Of a stretch of 64,000 nt of DNA, positions 10,672 to 19,953 are shown in pieces. Under the pieces are notes generated by a model that saw nothing but the letters and a program-made list of their open reading frames with translations, ran no database searches and had not been told where the DNA came from. How positions within the stretch are numbered: the first letter of the stretch is position 1; the number at the start of each line of letters is the position of its first letter. Source of the DNA: FEN-1219 sp963810755 (lineage in GTDB: Bacteria > Pseudomonadota > Gammaproteobacteria > Steroidobacterales > Rariloculaceae); NCBI GenBank assembly GCA_963810755.1, contig CAWEOP010000003.1, forward strand, positions 248,001-312,000, in the 5' to 3' direction. The translations under genes were made by a program, and so were the position numbers.

Positions 10672-11484
10672 TCAACCACGGTCCGGCACCGCCCCAGCCG
10701 CTGCGAACGCCGCGTTTTCCGCGGCTCGCCAGCCGACCGCAAAACCATTCGTGTAGCGCAAATCGACATAGCGCACCCGCGACAGCTCGGCCGCGAGCGC
10801 GGGCGCCACGACGTCGAAAAAACGGAGCAGCCGCTCGTCGATGTCGCGACGACCCAGCCGAATCTCCTGGCCGCCGCCGAGCACGAGGCTCCATGCGCCG
10901 CGCTCGTCCATGCTGAGACGCTCGAGCGTCAAGTCCGCCTCCGCGAGCCGGCCGCGCACGGCGAGGTAGCGCTTCGCGACTTCCTGCTCGCTGCCGGCCG
11001 GCCCTCCGAGGCTCGGCAGCTCGGGGAACGCGTGCTGCGAGTGCTCGGTGAAGAGCTCGCCGCGAACGTTGAGCAATCCTTCGTCCCCCCAGCGTGCGGC
11101 AGCTTGATGCTCCGTGACGCTGACGATCAGCGTGTCCGGCCAAGCGCGGCCCACATTCACGCGGTCGACCCAATCGAGGGCCTGCACACGCTCCCGCAAA
11201 TGCGCGAGATCGAGCGAGAGGAAGCCGTGGCCGAGATCCTCCGCGACCGCGGCCTCGACCTGGATCGACGTCACGCGCTGGAAGGTTCCCTCGACGACGA
11301 GCTTGCGGACCGGTTGATCGAGCAGCGCGGTCAAGCCCGTGAGCGCGCCGTAGAGCGCAGCGGCGACGAGCGGCGGAACGAGCGTGAGGCGCAGTCGCTT
11401 GCGCCACGAGGCACCGATCGTCGGCAGCTTGAGCCGCTTGAGACGGCTCTCGACTCGCCGCCGATTCCCCCTGCGGCCGATCAT
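10672..11484 (-). CDS. ftsQ: Cell division protein FtsQ
   Basis: The 270-residue protein is a bitopic divisome member linking FtsA/FtsK to FtsB-FtsL and FtsW-FtsI. It has a basic cytoplasmic tail, one membrane segment (about residues 33-53), then the POTRA domain (VRKLVVEGTFQRVTSIQVEAAV) and the beta domain with DWVDRVNVGRAWPDTLIVSVTEHQA. Its ATG overlaps the murB stop by four bases. In many relatives ddl lies between murB or murC and ftsQ; here it does not. Size and domain order are ordinary. Confidence 0.94.
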   Translation of the reverse strand: MIGRRGNRRRVESRLKRLKLPTIGASWRKRLRLTLVPPLVAAALYGALTGLTALLDQPVRKLVVEGTFQRVTSIQVEAAVAEDLGHGFLSLDLAHLRERVQALDWVDRVNVGRAWPDTLIVSVTEHQAAARWGDEGLLNVRGELFTEHSQHAFPELPSLGGPAGSEQEVAKRYLAVRGRLAEADLTLERLSMDERGAWSLVLGGGQEIRLGRRDIDERLLRFFDVVAPALAAELSRVRYVDLRYTNGFAVGWRAAENAAFAAAGAVPDRG

Positions 11485-12377
11485 CGCTTCTCTCCCACGA
11501 CACGCACTTCGAGCTCGAGCCGCAGGCCCGACGTCTTCTCGACGGTCGAGCGCACGCGCTCGATCAACGTCTCGATGTCGGCCGCGGTCGCGCCACCTGA
11601 GTTCAAGATGAAGTTCGCGTGCTTGTCGGACACCGCGGCGCCGCCCACGCTTGCGCCCTTGAGCCCCGCCTGCTCGATCAGTCGTCCGGCGAAGTCGCCG
11701 GGCGGGTTGCGGAACACCGAGCCGCAGCTTGGGACGCCGAGCGGCTGGGTCGCGTTACGGCGCGCGAGCATTTCCTTCAGGCCCGACGCGGTCGTCCGGT
11801 CGGGCGCGAGCGCGAACGTCGCTGCGAGAAACCATTCGGCGCCGGCGGCGCCGCGTACGCTGCGGTAGCTCACCGCGAAGTCCGCACGCGCGCGCTCGTG
11901 AATGACCCCCCGCCGATCGATCGTGGTCACGCTCTCGACGTGCGTCCAGGTTTCGCCGCCGAACGCGCCGGCGTTCATCGCGAGCGCGCCGCCGACGGTG
12001 CCCGGAATGCCGGCGAAGAAGGCCGCGGGGCCGAGCTGCCAGCGCACGCATTGGCGCGCGAGCAGCGCGCACGGCAGACCCGCACCCGCGCGAACTCGCG
12101 TCTCACCGCTCCGCTCGAGCTCGCGCGGCAGGCCGCTAGTCGCGATCACCGCACCGCGAACGCCGCCGTCGCGCACTAGCAGGTTCGACCCCAAGCCGAG
12201 CCAGAGCACCGGCGTCTCGACCGACAACGCGGCGAGGATCCCTTGGAGCTCTGCGACGCTCGTCGGCTCGTAGAAAAAGTCGGCGGGACCGCCGACGCGC
12301 CACGACGTGTGCTTGCGCATCGGTTCGTCGATCAGAGGCACGCCGCGCTGTGTCACTTCGTCCGCCACGGCGCTCAT
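11481..12377 (-). CDS. murB: UDP-N-acetylenolpyruvoylglucosamine reductase
   Basis: The 298-residue protein is a type II MurB, the FAD enzyme that reduces the enolpyruvyl group made by MurA to give UDP-MurNAc. Family marks are HTSWRVGGPADFFYEP, the FAD pyrophosphate loop GLGSNLLVRDGGVRGAVI, FAGIPGTVGGALAMNAGAFGGE in parts, SYRSVRG, and the catalytic serine in PSCGSVFRNP. A late catalytic glutamate lies in the C-terminal LELEVRVVG segment. It overlaps murC (ATGA) upstream and ftsQ (ATGA) downstream, so it is translated inside the dcw operon. Type II MurB within the dcw row is the arrangement of several GC-rich proteobacteria. Confidence 0.96.
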   Translation of the reverse strand: MSAVADEVTQRGVPLIDEPMRKHTSWRVGGPADFFYEPTSVAELQGILAALSVETPVLWLGLGSNLLVRDGGVRGAVIATSGLPRELERSGETRVRAGAGLPCALLARQCVRWQLGPAAFFAGIPGTVGGALAMNAGAFGGETWTHVESVTTIDRRGVIHERARADFAVSYRSVRGAAGAEWFLAATFALAPDRTTASGLKEMLARRNATQPLGVPSCGSVFRNPPGDFAGRLIEQAGLKGASVGGAAVSDKHANFILNSGGATAADIETLIERVRSTVEKTSGLRLELEVRVVGEKR

Positions 12378-13798
12378 TTCTGCACCCCGACGGGCGCGCG
12401 CACCGCGAGCGCCTTCGGCAGCGTCGGCGCGACCGCGCCGATGCTGCCTGCGCCGAGCGTGAGCACGACGTCGTCGGCGCGCAAGATCGGGCCGAGCACG
12501 GCCGGCAGCTCGGCGAGGTCCTCGACGAAGATCGGCTCGACGGCCCCGCGTACGCGTACCGCGCGCGCGAGCGACTTGCCGTCGGCGCCCGCGAGCGGCG
12601 TCTCGCCGGCCGAGTACACATTCGTCAGCACGAGCGCATCGACCGTGGCCAAGACCTTTGCGAAGTCGTCGAGCAGCGCGAACGTGCGCGTGTAGCGATG
12701 CGGCTGGAACACGACGACGAGCCGCCGGCCGGGCCAGGCGTCGCGGGCGGCGGCGATCGTCGCCGCGAGCTCCGTCGGATGGTGGCCGTAGTCGTCGACG
12801 AACGTCACGCGGCCGGCCGCTGTCGTGACAGTGCCATGAACTTGCAGCCGCCGGTCGACGCCGGAGAATTCGGCGAGCCCCCGCAGGAGCGCGCTATCGG
12901 CGATCTCGAGCTCAGCCGCCACGGCGACGACCGCGAGGGAATTCAGCACGTTGTGCGCGCCCGGAAGGTTCAGCTCGACGGTGAGCGGCTGCCGCCGCTC
13001 GCTCGACATGACTTTGAAGCGCGTGCGCAGACCCAAGCGCTCCACGTCGTAAGCGCGCACGTCCGCACGCTCGCCGAAACCGTAGCTCACGACCCGGCGC
13101 CCGAGCGCCGGGATCAGCTCACGGGTGTTCGCGTCGTCGCTGCATAGCACCGCGAGCCCGTAGAACGGCAGGTTGTTCAAGAACTCGAGAAAGCCCTGCT
13201 TCAGGCGCCCCATGTCGCCTTCGTAGCTGCCGAGGTGATCCGCGTCGATGTTGGTGACCACCGCGATCATCGGCTGCAAATGAATGAACGACGCGTCGCT
13301 CTCGTCAGCCTCGGCCACGAGGTACTTGCCGAGCCCGAGCTTGGCATTCGCGTTCGCGCTCGCGAGCCGGCCACCGATCACGAACGTCGGGTCCACGCCG
13401 CCTTCCGCGAGCACGCTCGCGATCAGGCTCGTGGTCGTGGTCTTGCCATGCGTGCCCGCAATCGCGATTCCGTAGCGGAAGCGCATGAGCTCTGCGAGCA
13501 TCTCGGCGCGGCGCACCACCGGGATCCGGCGCTCGTGCGCGGCGAGCACTTCGGGATTGTCCGCCGCCACCGCACTCGATACGACGACGACGTCGGCCTT
13601 GTCGAGATTCGCGGCGGCGTGACCTTCCTTCACCACAGCGCCGAGCGACCGCAGCCGTTCGGTCACCGGCGTGAGCTTCAAATCGGTACCGTGCACGGCG
13701 TAGCCGAGGTTCAAAAGCACCTCGGCGATCCCGGCCATACCCGCTCCGCCGATGCCGACGAAGTGGATCGTATGGATCCGGCCCATTCGATCGTTCAT
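12374..13798 (-). CDS. murC: UDP-N-acetylmuramate-L-alanine ligase
   Basis: The 474-residue Mur ligase adds L-Ala to UDP-MurNAc. The N-terminal Rossmann loop IHTIHFVGIGGAGMAGIAEV, the ATP P-loop AIAGTHGKTTTTSLIAS (about residue 115), the central NIDADHLGSYEGD and the C-terminal DDYGHHPTELAATIAA motif identify MurC rather than the other ligases. The ATG at 13798 overlaps the murG stop (ATGA) and gives the usual short N-terminus; an upstream start nine residues earlier would overlap more. The stop overlaps the murB start. Confidence 0.96.
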   Translation of the reverse strand: MNDRMGRIHTIHFVGIGGAGMAGIAEVLLNLGYAVHGTDLKLTPVTERLRSLGAVVKEGHAAANLDKADVVVVSSAVAADNPEVLAAHERRIPVVRRAEMLAELMRFRYGIAIAGTHGKTTTTSLIASVLAEGGVDPTFVIGGRLASANANAKLGLGKYLVAEADESDASFIHLQPMIAVVTNIDADHLGSYEGDMGRLKQGFLEFLNNLPFYGLAVLCSDDANTRELIPALGRRVVSYGFGERADVRAYDVERLGLRTRFKVMSSERRQPLTVELNLPGAHNVLNSLAVVAVAAELEIADSALLRGLAEFSGVDRRLQVHGTVTTAAGRVTFVDDYGHHPTELAATIAAARDAWPGRRLVVVFQPHRYTRTFALLDDFAKVLATVDALVLTNVYSAGETPLAGADGKSLARAVRVRGAVEPIFVEDLAELPAVLGPILRADDVVLTLGAGSIGAVAPTLPKALAVRAPVGVQK

Positions 13799-14898
13799 CG
13801 GCGCGCCTCCGCCGCTTCGAGGCATGCGGCCGCGAGCCGCTGCGCCGCGTCCACGTGCGCGTGGCCGCGCGCCGCCTCGGCGAGCGCAACGAGCCTGTCA
13901 AAATCGCCGAGGTAGCCTTCGAGCGCGCGCGCGAGGGCCGCCGGTGTGAGCTCCTCCTCCGCGATCGAGACTCCTGCACCCGCGCCGACGAAATGCCGCG
14001 CGTTGTGCGTCTGGTGATCGTCGATCGCCGCTGCGAACGGCACGAGGATCGCGCCGACGCCGACGACCGCGAGCTCTGCGAGCGTGATGCCACCCGCGCG
14101 CGCGACCACGAGGTCCGCCCACCGATACGCGCTCGCGACGTCGTCGATGAACGGCTCGACGCGGGCGTCGACGCCCGCGTCCGCGTACGCCTTGCGCGCC
14201 TCGTCGACGCCGTTGCGCCCGGCCTGATGCCAGATCTCGGGCCGGATCGCGATCGGCAGACGCGCGACTGCGGACGGGAGTGTTTTGTTCAAGATCCGCG
14301 CGCCCAAGCTGCCGCCCACGACGAGCAGCCGGCGACGCGCGCCGCGACGCACCGCAAGACGCTCGCGCGGCGAGTCGCTCGCTACGATCGAGCTGCGGAT
14401 TGGATTGCCGATCACCACGGCGTCGGAGCGGCCGCGGAAGCTGCCGGGGAACGCCTCGAAAATCTTGGTCGCGAGCGGCGCGAGCAACCGATTCGTCGTG
14501 CCGGCGACCGCGTTCTGCTCGTGCAGCAGCAGCGGCCTGCGCGCGAGCCACGCGGCGACGCCGCCCGGGCCCGCGACGAAACCGCCCATGCCGAGCACTG
14601 CCGCAGGCCGGCGCCGGCGCACCGCCCCGAGCGCCTGAGCGAGCGCGCCCACGATCCGAAACGGCGCTGCGATCCACGCAAGGACGCCGCGGCCGCGCAC
14701 GCCGACGATCGAGATCCACTCGACGTCGATGCCTTGCGCCGGAACGATGCGCGCCTCGAGCCCGCGCTCGGTGCCGAGCCACACGACCGCGCGGTTGCGC
14801 GCGCGCAGCGCATCTGCAACCGCGAGACCCGGGAACACGTGCCCGCCGGTTCCGCCCGCCATGATGAGGATGGGACCGTCGACGCGCGCGCCGCTCAT
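13795..14898 (-). CDS. murG: UDP-GlcNAc:undecaprenyl-PP-MurNAc-pentapeptide transferase
   Basis: The 367-residue GT-B glycosyltransferase makes lipid II from lipid I at the inner face of the membrane. The glycine-rich loop ILIMAGGTGGHVFPGLAVA (about residues 11-27), LLLHEQNAVAGTTNRLLAP, the VVGGSLGARILNKTLP loop and the donor-binding ARAGGITLAELAVVGVGAILVP part are visible. The ATG overlaps the ftsW stop by four bases and the stop overlaps murC. A much longer open frame upstream in the same phase is not coding; it is the shadow of ftsW. Confidence 0.96.
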   Translation of the reverse strand: MSGARVDGPILIMAGGTGGHVFPGLAVADALRARNRAVVWLGTERGLEARIVPAQGIDVEWISIVGVRGRGVLAWIAAPFRIVGALAQALGAVRRRRPAAVLGMGGFVAGPGGVAAWLARRPLLLHEQNAVAGTTNRLLAPLATKIFEAFPGSFRGRSDAVVIGNPIRSSIVASDSPRERLAVRRGARRRLLVVGGSLGARILNKTLPSAVARLPIAIRPEIWHQAGRNGVDEARKAYADAGVDARVEPFIDDVASAYRWADLVVARAGGITLAELAVVGVGAILVPFAAAIDDHQTHNARHFVGAGAGVSIAEEELTPAALARALEGYLGDFDRLVALAEAARGHAHVDAAQRLAAACLEAAEARR

Positions 14899-16061
14899 CG
14901 CACGTACCCGCGCTGCACGAGCCGCCTTTGGCCGCCGTGCACTTCGTAATGGATGCGGAACAGCACGCCGAGCGCGAGCAGAGTCACGACCGTGCTCGAG
15001 CGGCCGTAGCTCACGAGCGGCAGCGGCAACCCTTTCGTCGGCAGCAGACCGGAGTTCACGCCGATGTTGATGAAGGCCTCGAAGCCGAGCATGAGCCCGA
15101 TGCCGGTCGCAACGAGCGCCTGGAACGGCATGCCGCTGCGCATCGCGTCGCGGCCGAGCTGCACTGCGCGATACACGATCACGCCGAACAGCGCGACCAC
15201 GATCGACGCTCCCACGAAGCCGAGCTCCTCGACGAGCACGGCGAACACGAAATCGGTGTGCGCCTCGGGCAGGTAGAAAAGCTTCTGCACGCTCTCGCCG
15301 AGGCCCACGCCCGTCCACTCGCCGCGGCCGATCGCGATCAGCGACTGGGTGAGCTGGAAGCCGCCGGCGTACGGATCGGCCCACGGATCCAAGAACTTCG
15401 TGAGCCGTTCGAGACGATAAGCGGACGAGAACGCGAGCACCGCGAGCACCGTGCCGCCGACCACGACGGCGAGCACGAAGTCGCGCAAGCGCGCGCCGCC
15501 GACGAACAGCACGCCTAGGCTCGTCGCGACGAGCACCACCGACGCGCCGAAGTCGGGCTCGAGCAGCAGGAATCCCGCGGCGGCGCCCACGACGAGCATC
15601 GGCTTCGCGAGCCCTTTCAAGCTCGCGGCGAGCTCGTCGGTTCGCCGGACCGCATAGCCCGCGAGATACAGGAGCAGGCACAGCCGCGCCGGCTCGGACG
15701 CCTGCAGCGTGACGGGTCCGACATCGAGCCAGCGCCGCGCGCCGTTGACGGCGTGGCCGAGCGACGGCACGAGCACGACGATCAGCAAGCCGAACGCCGC
15801 GACGAGCATGAGCCAACTGGCGCGATACCAGAGGTCCGTCGGGATTGCCATCGCGACGAGCATTCCGCCGCCGCCAATCGCGAGCGCGCCAAGATGGCGC
15901 GTGAGATAGAAGTAAGGATCGTCGAGCGGCGGCCGGTCCGCGATCGAGATCGACGCGGAGCCGACCATCATCGCGCCGAGCGCGGCGAGCGTGATCAGCG
16001 CGCAAACGAGCGCGGGATCGAAAACGAGCGCGCGCGATTCTTTCGTTGCGACCGCGCTCAT
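14895..16061 (-). CDS. ftsW: Septal peptidoglycan glycosyltransferase FtsW
   Basis: The 388-residue SEDS protein has about ten membrane segments. Conserved parts are GSASISIADRPPLDDPYFYLTRH in pieces, the VNGARRWLDVGPVTLQASEPARL block, LLEPDFGASVVL, the QSLIAIGRGEWTGVGLGESVQK loop and NIGVNSGLLPTKGLPLPLVSYG-type sequence near the C-terminus. It polymerises lipid II at the septum together with FtsI. The ATG at 16061 overlaps the murD stop. It is intact, unlike its neighbours murD and mraY. Confidence 0.95.
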   Translation of the reverse strand: MSAVATKESRALVFDPALVCALITLAALGAMMVGSASISIADRPPLDDPYFYLTRHLGALAIGGGGMLVAMAIPTDLWYRASWLMLVAAFGLLIVVLVPSLGHAVNGARRWLDVGPVTLQASEPARLCLLLYLAGYAVRRTDELAASLKGLAKPMLVVGAAAGFLLLEPDFGASVVLVATSLGVLFVGGARLRDFVLAVVVGGTVLAVLAFSSAYRLERLTKFLDPWADPYAGGFQLTQSLIAIGRGEWTGVGLGESVQKLFYLPEAHTDFVFAVLVEELGFVGASIVVALFGVIVYRAVQLGRDAMRSGMPFQALVATGIGLMLGFEAFINIGVNSGLLPTKGLPLPLVSYGRSSTVVTLLALGVLFRIHYEVHGGQRRLVQRGYVR

Positions 16062-17501
16062 GCGGGCAGCTCCTGCGCCGCGCGCGCGAACAGTTCGCCG
16101 CGGTGCTTGTAGTCGCGGAACATGTCTTGGCTCGCGCAGGCGGGCGATAGCAGCACGATGTCGCCGCCCTGCGCGAGCGCGGCTGCCGCGCGCACCGCCT
16201 CGTCCATGCTCGCGGCGCGCGTCAAGGGCGCGAGACCGCGGAGCACGCGCGCCAATCTCCTCCGCCGCCTCGCCGATCAGCACCGCGGCGCGCAGCTTGC
16301 CGCGCGCGCCGGCCGCGAGCGGCGCCATGTCCTGGCCCTTGCGGAGGCCCCCGGCGATCAACACGAGCGGGCCGGCGAACCCATTCAGCGCCGCGAGCGT
16401 GGCGCCGACGTTGGTGCCCTTCGAATCGTCGATATAGGTCACGCCGCGCCGCTCCACGACGAACTGGCAGCGATGCGGCAACCCCGCGAACGTGCGCAGG
16501 ACTTCGAGCGAGGCCTCGATGTCCGTCGTGAGCTCGAAGGTGACCGCGAGCGACGCGAGCGCGTTCGCTTCGTTGTGCGTGCCGCGCAGCGCGAGCTCCG
16601 AGCGGCGCATCAGCGGCTCGCCGTCGCGCGCAAGCCAGCGCTCGCCGCGCCGCTCGACGATCGAGTAGCCGCGCGTGAGCGTCCGCTCGATCGAGAACGG
16701 AATGGCGTGCGGATGGCGCTTGGCCATCGCGGCGACGACCGGGTCGTCCGCGTTGAACACCGCGTTCTGTGCGGCGGCGAGCACTTTCGCCTTGAGGTCG
16801 GCGTAGCGTTGCAGCGTACCGTGTCGATCGAGGTGGTCGGCGGACACGTTGAGCACCGTCGCCGCGAGCGGCCGCAAGCTGTCGGTCGTCTCCATTTGGA
16901 AGCTCGAGATCTCGAGCACCCAGGCGTCGACTCTCGCATCCGCGTCCGCGGCGAGCAGATCGAGCGCCGGCGGCCCGAGGTTGCCGCCGGCCGGTGCCGC
17001 TAGGCCTTGGGCTCCGAGCATCTTCGCCGCGAGCGTCGTGACGGTGCTCTTGCCGTTCGAGCCCGTGACGGCGATCACGGGTTTGCTCGCCGCGCGCGCA
17101 TCGCGCGCGAACAGCTCGACGTCGCCGATCACTTCCAACCCGCGCCGGCGCGCCTCGGCCGCCAGCGGGATGTCCAATCCGAGCCCCGGCGACAGCAGCA
17201 CGCGGCGTACGCCGTCGAGCCAGCGCGCGTCGAGCGTCTCGAGCGCGACCTCGGCGGTGGGAACCGCGCCGCGCAGCTCGGCGAGCCCGGGCGGCGTCTT
17301 ACGGCTATCGATCACGCGCACTTTTTCGCCGCGCGCCGCGAGATAGCGCGCGACCGAGACACCGGTTGCACCGAGTCCGACGATCAGGCTATCCGCGCCT
17401 GCCGCTACCACCGCCTCATCCTTGCGCGACTGCGCCCGTCGCTCTCGTTGCCGTGGAATTCGTTTCGACTCCTCCGCTGCGAATGACTGCGCTGCCAACA
17501 T
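16058..17501 (-). CDS. murD: UDP-N-acetylmuramoylalanine-D-glutamate ligase, frame broken once
   Basis: MurD adds D-Glu to UDP-MurNAc-L-Ala. The first frame gives the N-terminal dinucleotide fold (SLIVGLGATGVSVARYL), the ATP loop VIAVTGSNGKSTVTTLAAKM and the middle domain with NVSADHLDRHG and IDDSKGTNVGATLAAL. It leaves the family sequence after GEAAEEIGAR. The rest of domain 3 (LARVLRGLAPLTRAASMDEAV to LFARAAQELPA) continues one base over, reaching the stop at 16058. The break is near 16250-16262 and looks like a one-base insertion. The ATG at 17501 shares a base with the mraY stop; a GTG at 17411 would remove a 30-residue basic leader without homology and may be the true start. Confidence 0.88.
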
Positions 17502-18592
17502 CAGCGGATCTTCAAGCTCGCCAAGCCGATCAGCACCAAGATCACAGTGATGATCCAGAAACGCACGATCACCTTCGGCTCCGCCCAACCCTTGAGCTCG
17601 AAATGGTGATGTAACGGCGCCATGCGAAAAATGCGCCGGCCGGTCATCTTGTAGGAGGCAACCTGGATAATGACTGAGACGGTTTCGACGACGAAAACCC
17701 CGCCCATAATGAACAGCACCAGTTCTTGCCGCACCGCCACCGCCACGAGTCCAAGAGCGGCGCCGAGTGCGAGAGCACCGACGTCGCCCATGAACACCTG
17801 CGCGGGATAGGTGTTGAACCACAAGAAGCCCAAGCCGGCGCCAGCTAGGGCCGCACAGAAAACCAATAATTCTCCTGATCCCGCGACGTACGGGATTCCG
17901 AGATAAGACGAATAGATGACGTTGCCGCCGGCGTACGCGAACACGCCGAGCGCAGTGCTCACGAGCACCGACGGCATGATCGCGAGGCCGTCGAGGCCGT
18001 CGGTCAAGTTCACGGCGTTCGAGAAGCCGGCGATCACGAACGCGACGAACACTGACGTACGTGACGGCGCCGAGCGGCACCATCACGTCCTTGAGATACG
18101 GAATCAGCAAGCGCGTGCTCGATGTCGGGGTTCTCGGCCGTGAGATAAAACGCGAGCGCCGCCCCGACCGCGCCGACGATCTGCCAGAAGAACTTCACGC
18201 GCGCGCTCAAGCCGTTCGAGTTGCGCAGCGACGAGCTTCTTGTAGTCGTCGACGAAGCCGATCACGCCGAAGAACAGCATGCCGCCGAGCACGATCCACA
18301 CGAAGCGGTTCGTGAGGTTCGCCCAGAGCACCGTGCTGATCGCGACGGCGAGCAGAATCAGCGCCCCGCCCATGGTTGGAGTGCCGGCTTTCGGCAGGTG
18401 ACTCGCGGGCCCCACCTCACGGACCTGCTGTCCCACCTTCTGCATCTGCAGCTTCTGGATCAGGAACGGGCCGATCGCGAACGACAGCACGAGCGCCGTC
18501 AGCGCGCTCAAGATCGCGCGCGTCGTGAGGTAGCTGAAGACGTTGAAGCCCGTGTAGTAACGGGTCAGATACTCGGTGACGAGGATCAGCAC
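17501..18592 (-). CDS. mraY: Phospho-N-acetylmuramoyl-pentapeptide-transferase, frame broken three times
   Basis: MraY makes lipid I from UDP-MurNAc-pentapeptide and undecaprenyl phosphate. All family blocks are present but in shifting frames: MLILVTEYLTRYYTGFNVF, GTPTMGGALIL and GFVDDYKKLV in the first; NSNGLSARVKFFWQ and LTAENPDIEHA in the second; LIPYLKDVMVPLGAVTYV in the third; and AGFSNAVNLTDGLDGLA, VFMGDVGALALGAALG and MAPLHHHFELKGW to the C-terminus in the fourth. The shifts fall near 18230, 18110 and 18054. Each is explained by one extra base. The ATG overlaps murF by seven bases. Catalytic Asp pairs and the HHH motif are intact, which argues for sequence error, not decay. Confidence 0.9.
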
Positions 18593-19953
18593 GCTTGCAT
18601 CCGATTCGGCGCATCGGCCGCGAGTGCCTTGACCAGACGATCGAGCCCCATCACGCGCGAGCCCTTCACGAGCACGGTCACGTTGGGTGCGAGAAGCGGC
18701 TCGAGGGCCGCGCGCGCGGCTTCGCAGTCCGCGAACGCTTGCGAGTCGGGACCGAAGCCCGCGGCCGCCTCGCGCGCGAGCGTGCCGACCGTCAACAGGG
18801 AGTCGCAGCGGCCGCGCGCGTACTCGCCGATCTCGCGATGCAACGCCTCGCCCGCCGGCCCGAGCTCCGCCATGTCGCCGAGCACGACGATGCGCCTGCC
18901 GCCGAGCACCGCGAGGTAGTCGAGCGCCGCGCGCACCGAGCCCGGGTTCGCGTTGTAGCTGTCGTCGACGAGCGTCGCGCCGCCGCGCCCGGGCAGCGAC
19001 TTCAGGCGGCCGCCGACAGCCGCCGCGCGGCCGAGACCGGTGACGATGTCGTCCGTGCTCACGCCGATCGCTTGCGCCGCGGCCGCCGCCGCGAGCGCGT
19101 TCGCGACGTTCTGGCGGCCGAGCAACGGCAGGCGGATCTCGACGGTCTCGCCGTCGGGCAAGCGCATCGTGAAGTCCGCACCCGACGTATCGAACTCGGG
19201 CTCACCGATCACCGTGCAGTCCGCGTGCGGCGCGAAACCGAACGTCACGGTGAGCTCGCATGGGCTGCGCGCGACCCAGTCCGCGCGGAACGTGTCGTCG
19301 GCGTTCAGCACGGCGGTACCGGCCTTCGGCAAGTGGTCGAGCAGCTCGCCCTTCGCGGACGCTACGCCCGCGAGCGAGCCGAAGCCTTCGAGATGGGCGG
19401 CCCCGGCATTCGTAATGACACCCACCGTCGGCAGCGCGAGGCTGGCGAGGTAATCGATCTCGCCCGCGTGGTTCGCACCGAGCTCGATCACGAGCGCGTC
19501 GTGCTCGTCGGTGAGCCGCATCAGCGTGAGCGGCACGCCGATGTCGTTGTTCAAGTTGCCCTGCGTCACGCAAACCGAGCGGCTGACGCCGAGAACGGTC
19601 GCGATGAGCTCCTTTACGGTGGTCTTGCCGCTGCTGCCCGTGATCGCGATCACGGGGATCGCGAACGTCTCGCGCCATGCGCGCGCCATCGCCCCGAAGG
19701 CGCGGCGCGTATCGTGGACCTCCACTTGCGGCAGCGGCGAATCCGCCACCTTCGACACGAGTGCGCCGGCCGCACCCTTCGCCTGAGCGTCGCGGACGAA
19801 GTCGTTGCCGTCGAATCGATCACCCGCGATTGCGACGAACAGCGCGCCCGCCGTGAGCGCGCGAGTGTCCGTGGTCACCGGCCCGAAGGCGCCGTCGGCG
19901 CCGACCAGGCGTCCCCGCACTTCGCGCGCGACCGCGGCGAGAGTCCGTGTCAT
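18586..19953 (-). CDS. murF: UDP-MurNAc-tripeptide-D-alanyl-D-alanine ligase
   Basis: The 455-residue Mur ligase joins D-Ala-D-Ala to the UDP-MurNAc tripeptide. Family marks are the N-terminal VTTDTRALTAGALFVAIAGDRFDG, the ATP loop VIAITGSSGKTTVKELIA (about residue 105), LNNDIGVPLTLMRL, NAGAAHLEGFGSL and the substrate part DDSYNANPGSVRAALDYL, which separates MurF from MurE. Its ATG shares one base with the murE stop (TGATG), and its end overlaps mraY. Confidence 0.96.
   Translation of the reverse strand: MTRTLAAVAREVRGRLVGADGAFGPVTTDTRALTAGALFVAIAGDRFDGNDFVRDAQAKGAAGALVSKVADSPLPQVEVHDTRRAFGAMARAWRETFAIPVIAITGSSGKTTVKELIATVLGVSRSVCVTQGNLNNDIGVPLTLMRLTDEHDALVIELGANHAGEIDYLASLALPTVGVITNAGAAHLEGFGSLAGVASAKGELLDHLPKAGTAVLNADDTFRADWVARSPCELTVTFGFAPHADCTVIGEPEFDTSGADFTMRLPDGETVEIRLPLLGRQNVANALAAAAAAQAIGVSTDDIVTGLGRAAAVGGRLKSLPGRGGATLVDDSYNANPGSVRAALDYLAVLGGRRIVVLGDMAELGPAGEALHREIGEYARGRCDSLLTVGTLAREAAAGFGPDSQAFADCEAARAALEPLLAPNVTVLVKGSRVMGLDRLVKALAADAPNRMQAC

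Noticed and set aside
13795..16005. Very long frame extending murG upstream by about 370 codons
   Set aside because: The extra part is Arg-rich noise lying over ftsW; murG begins at the ATG at 14898 with the usual glycine loop.
18050..18240. Programmed frameshifting in mraY
   Set aside because: Three separate shifts without slippery sequences or pseudoknots, and similar breaks in five unrelated genes, speak for sequence error.
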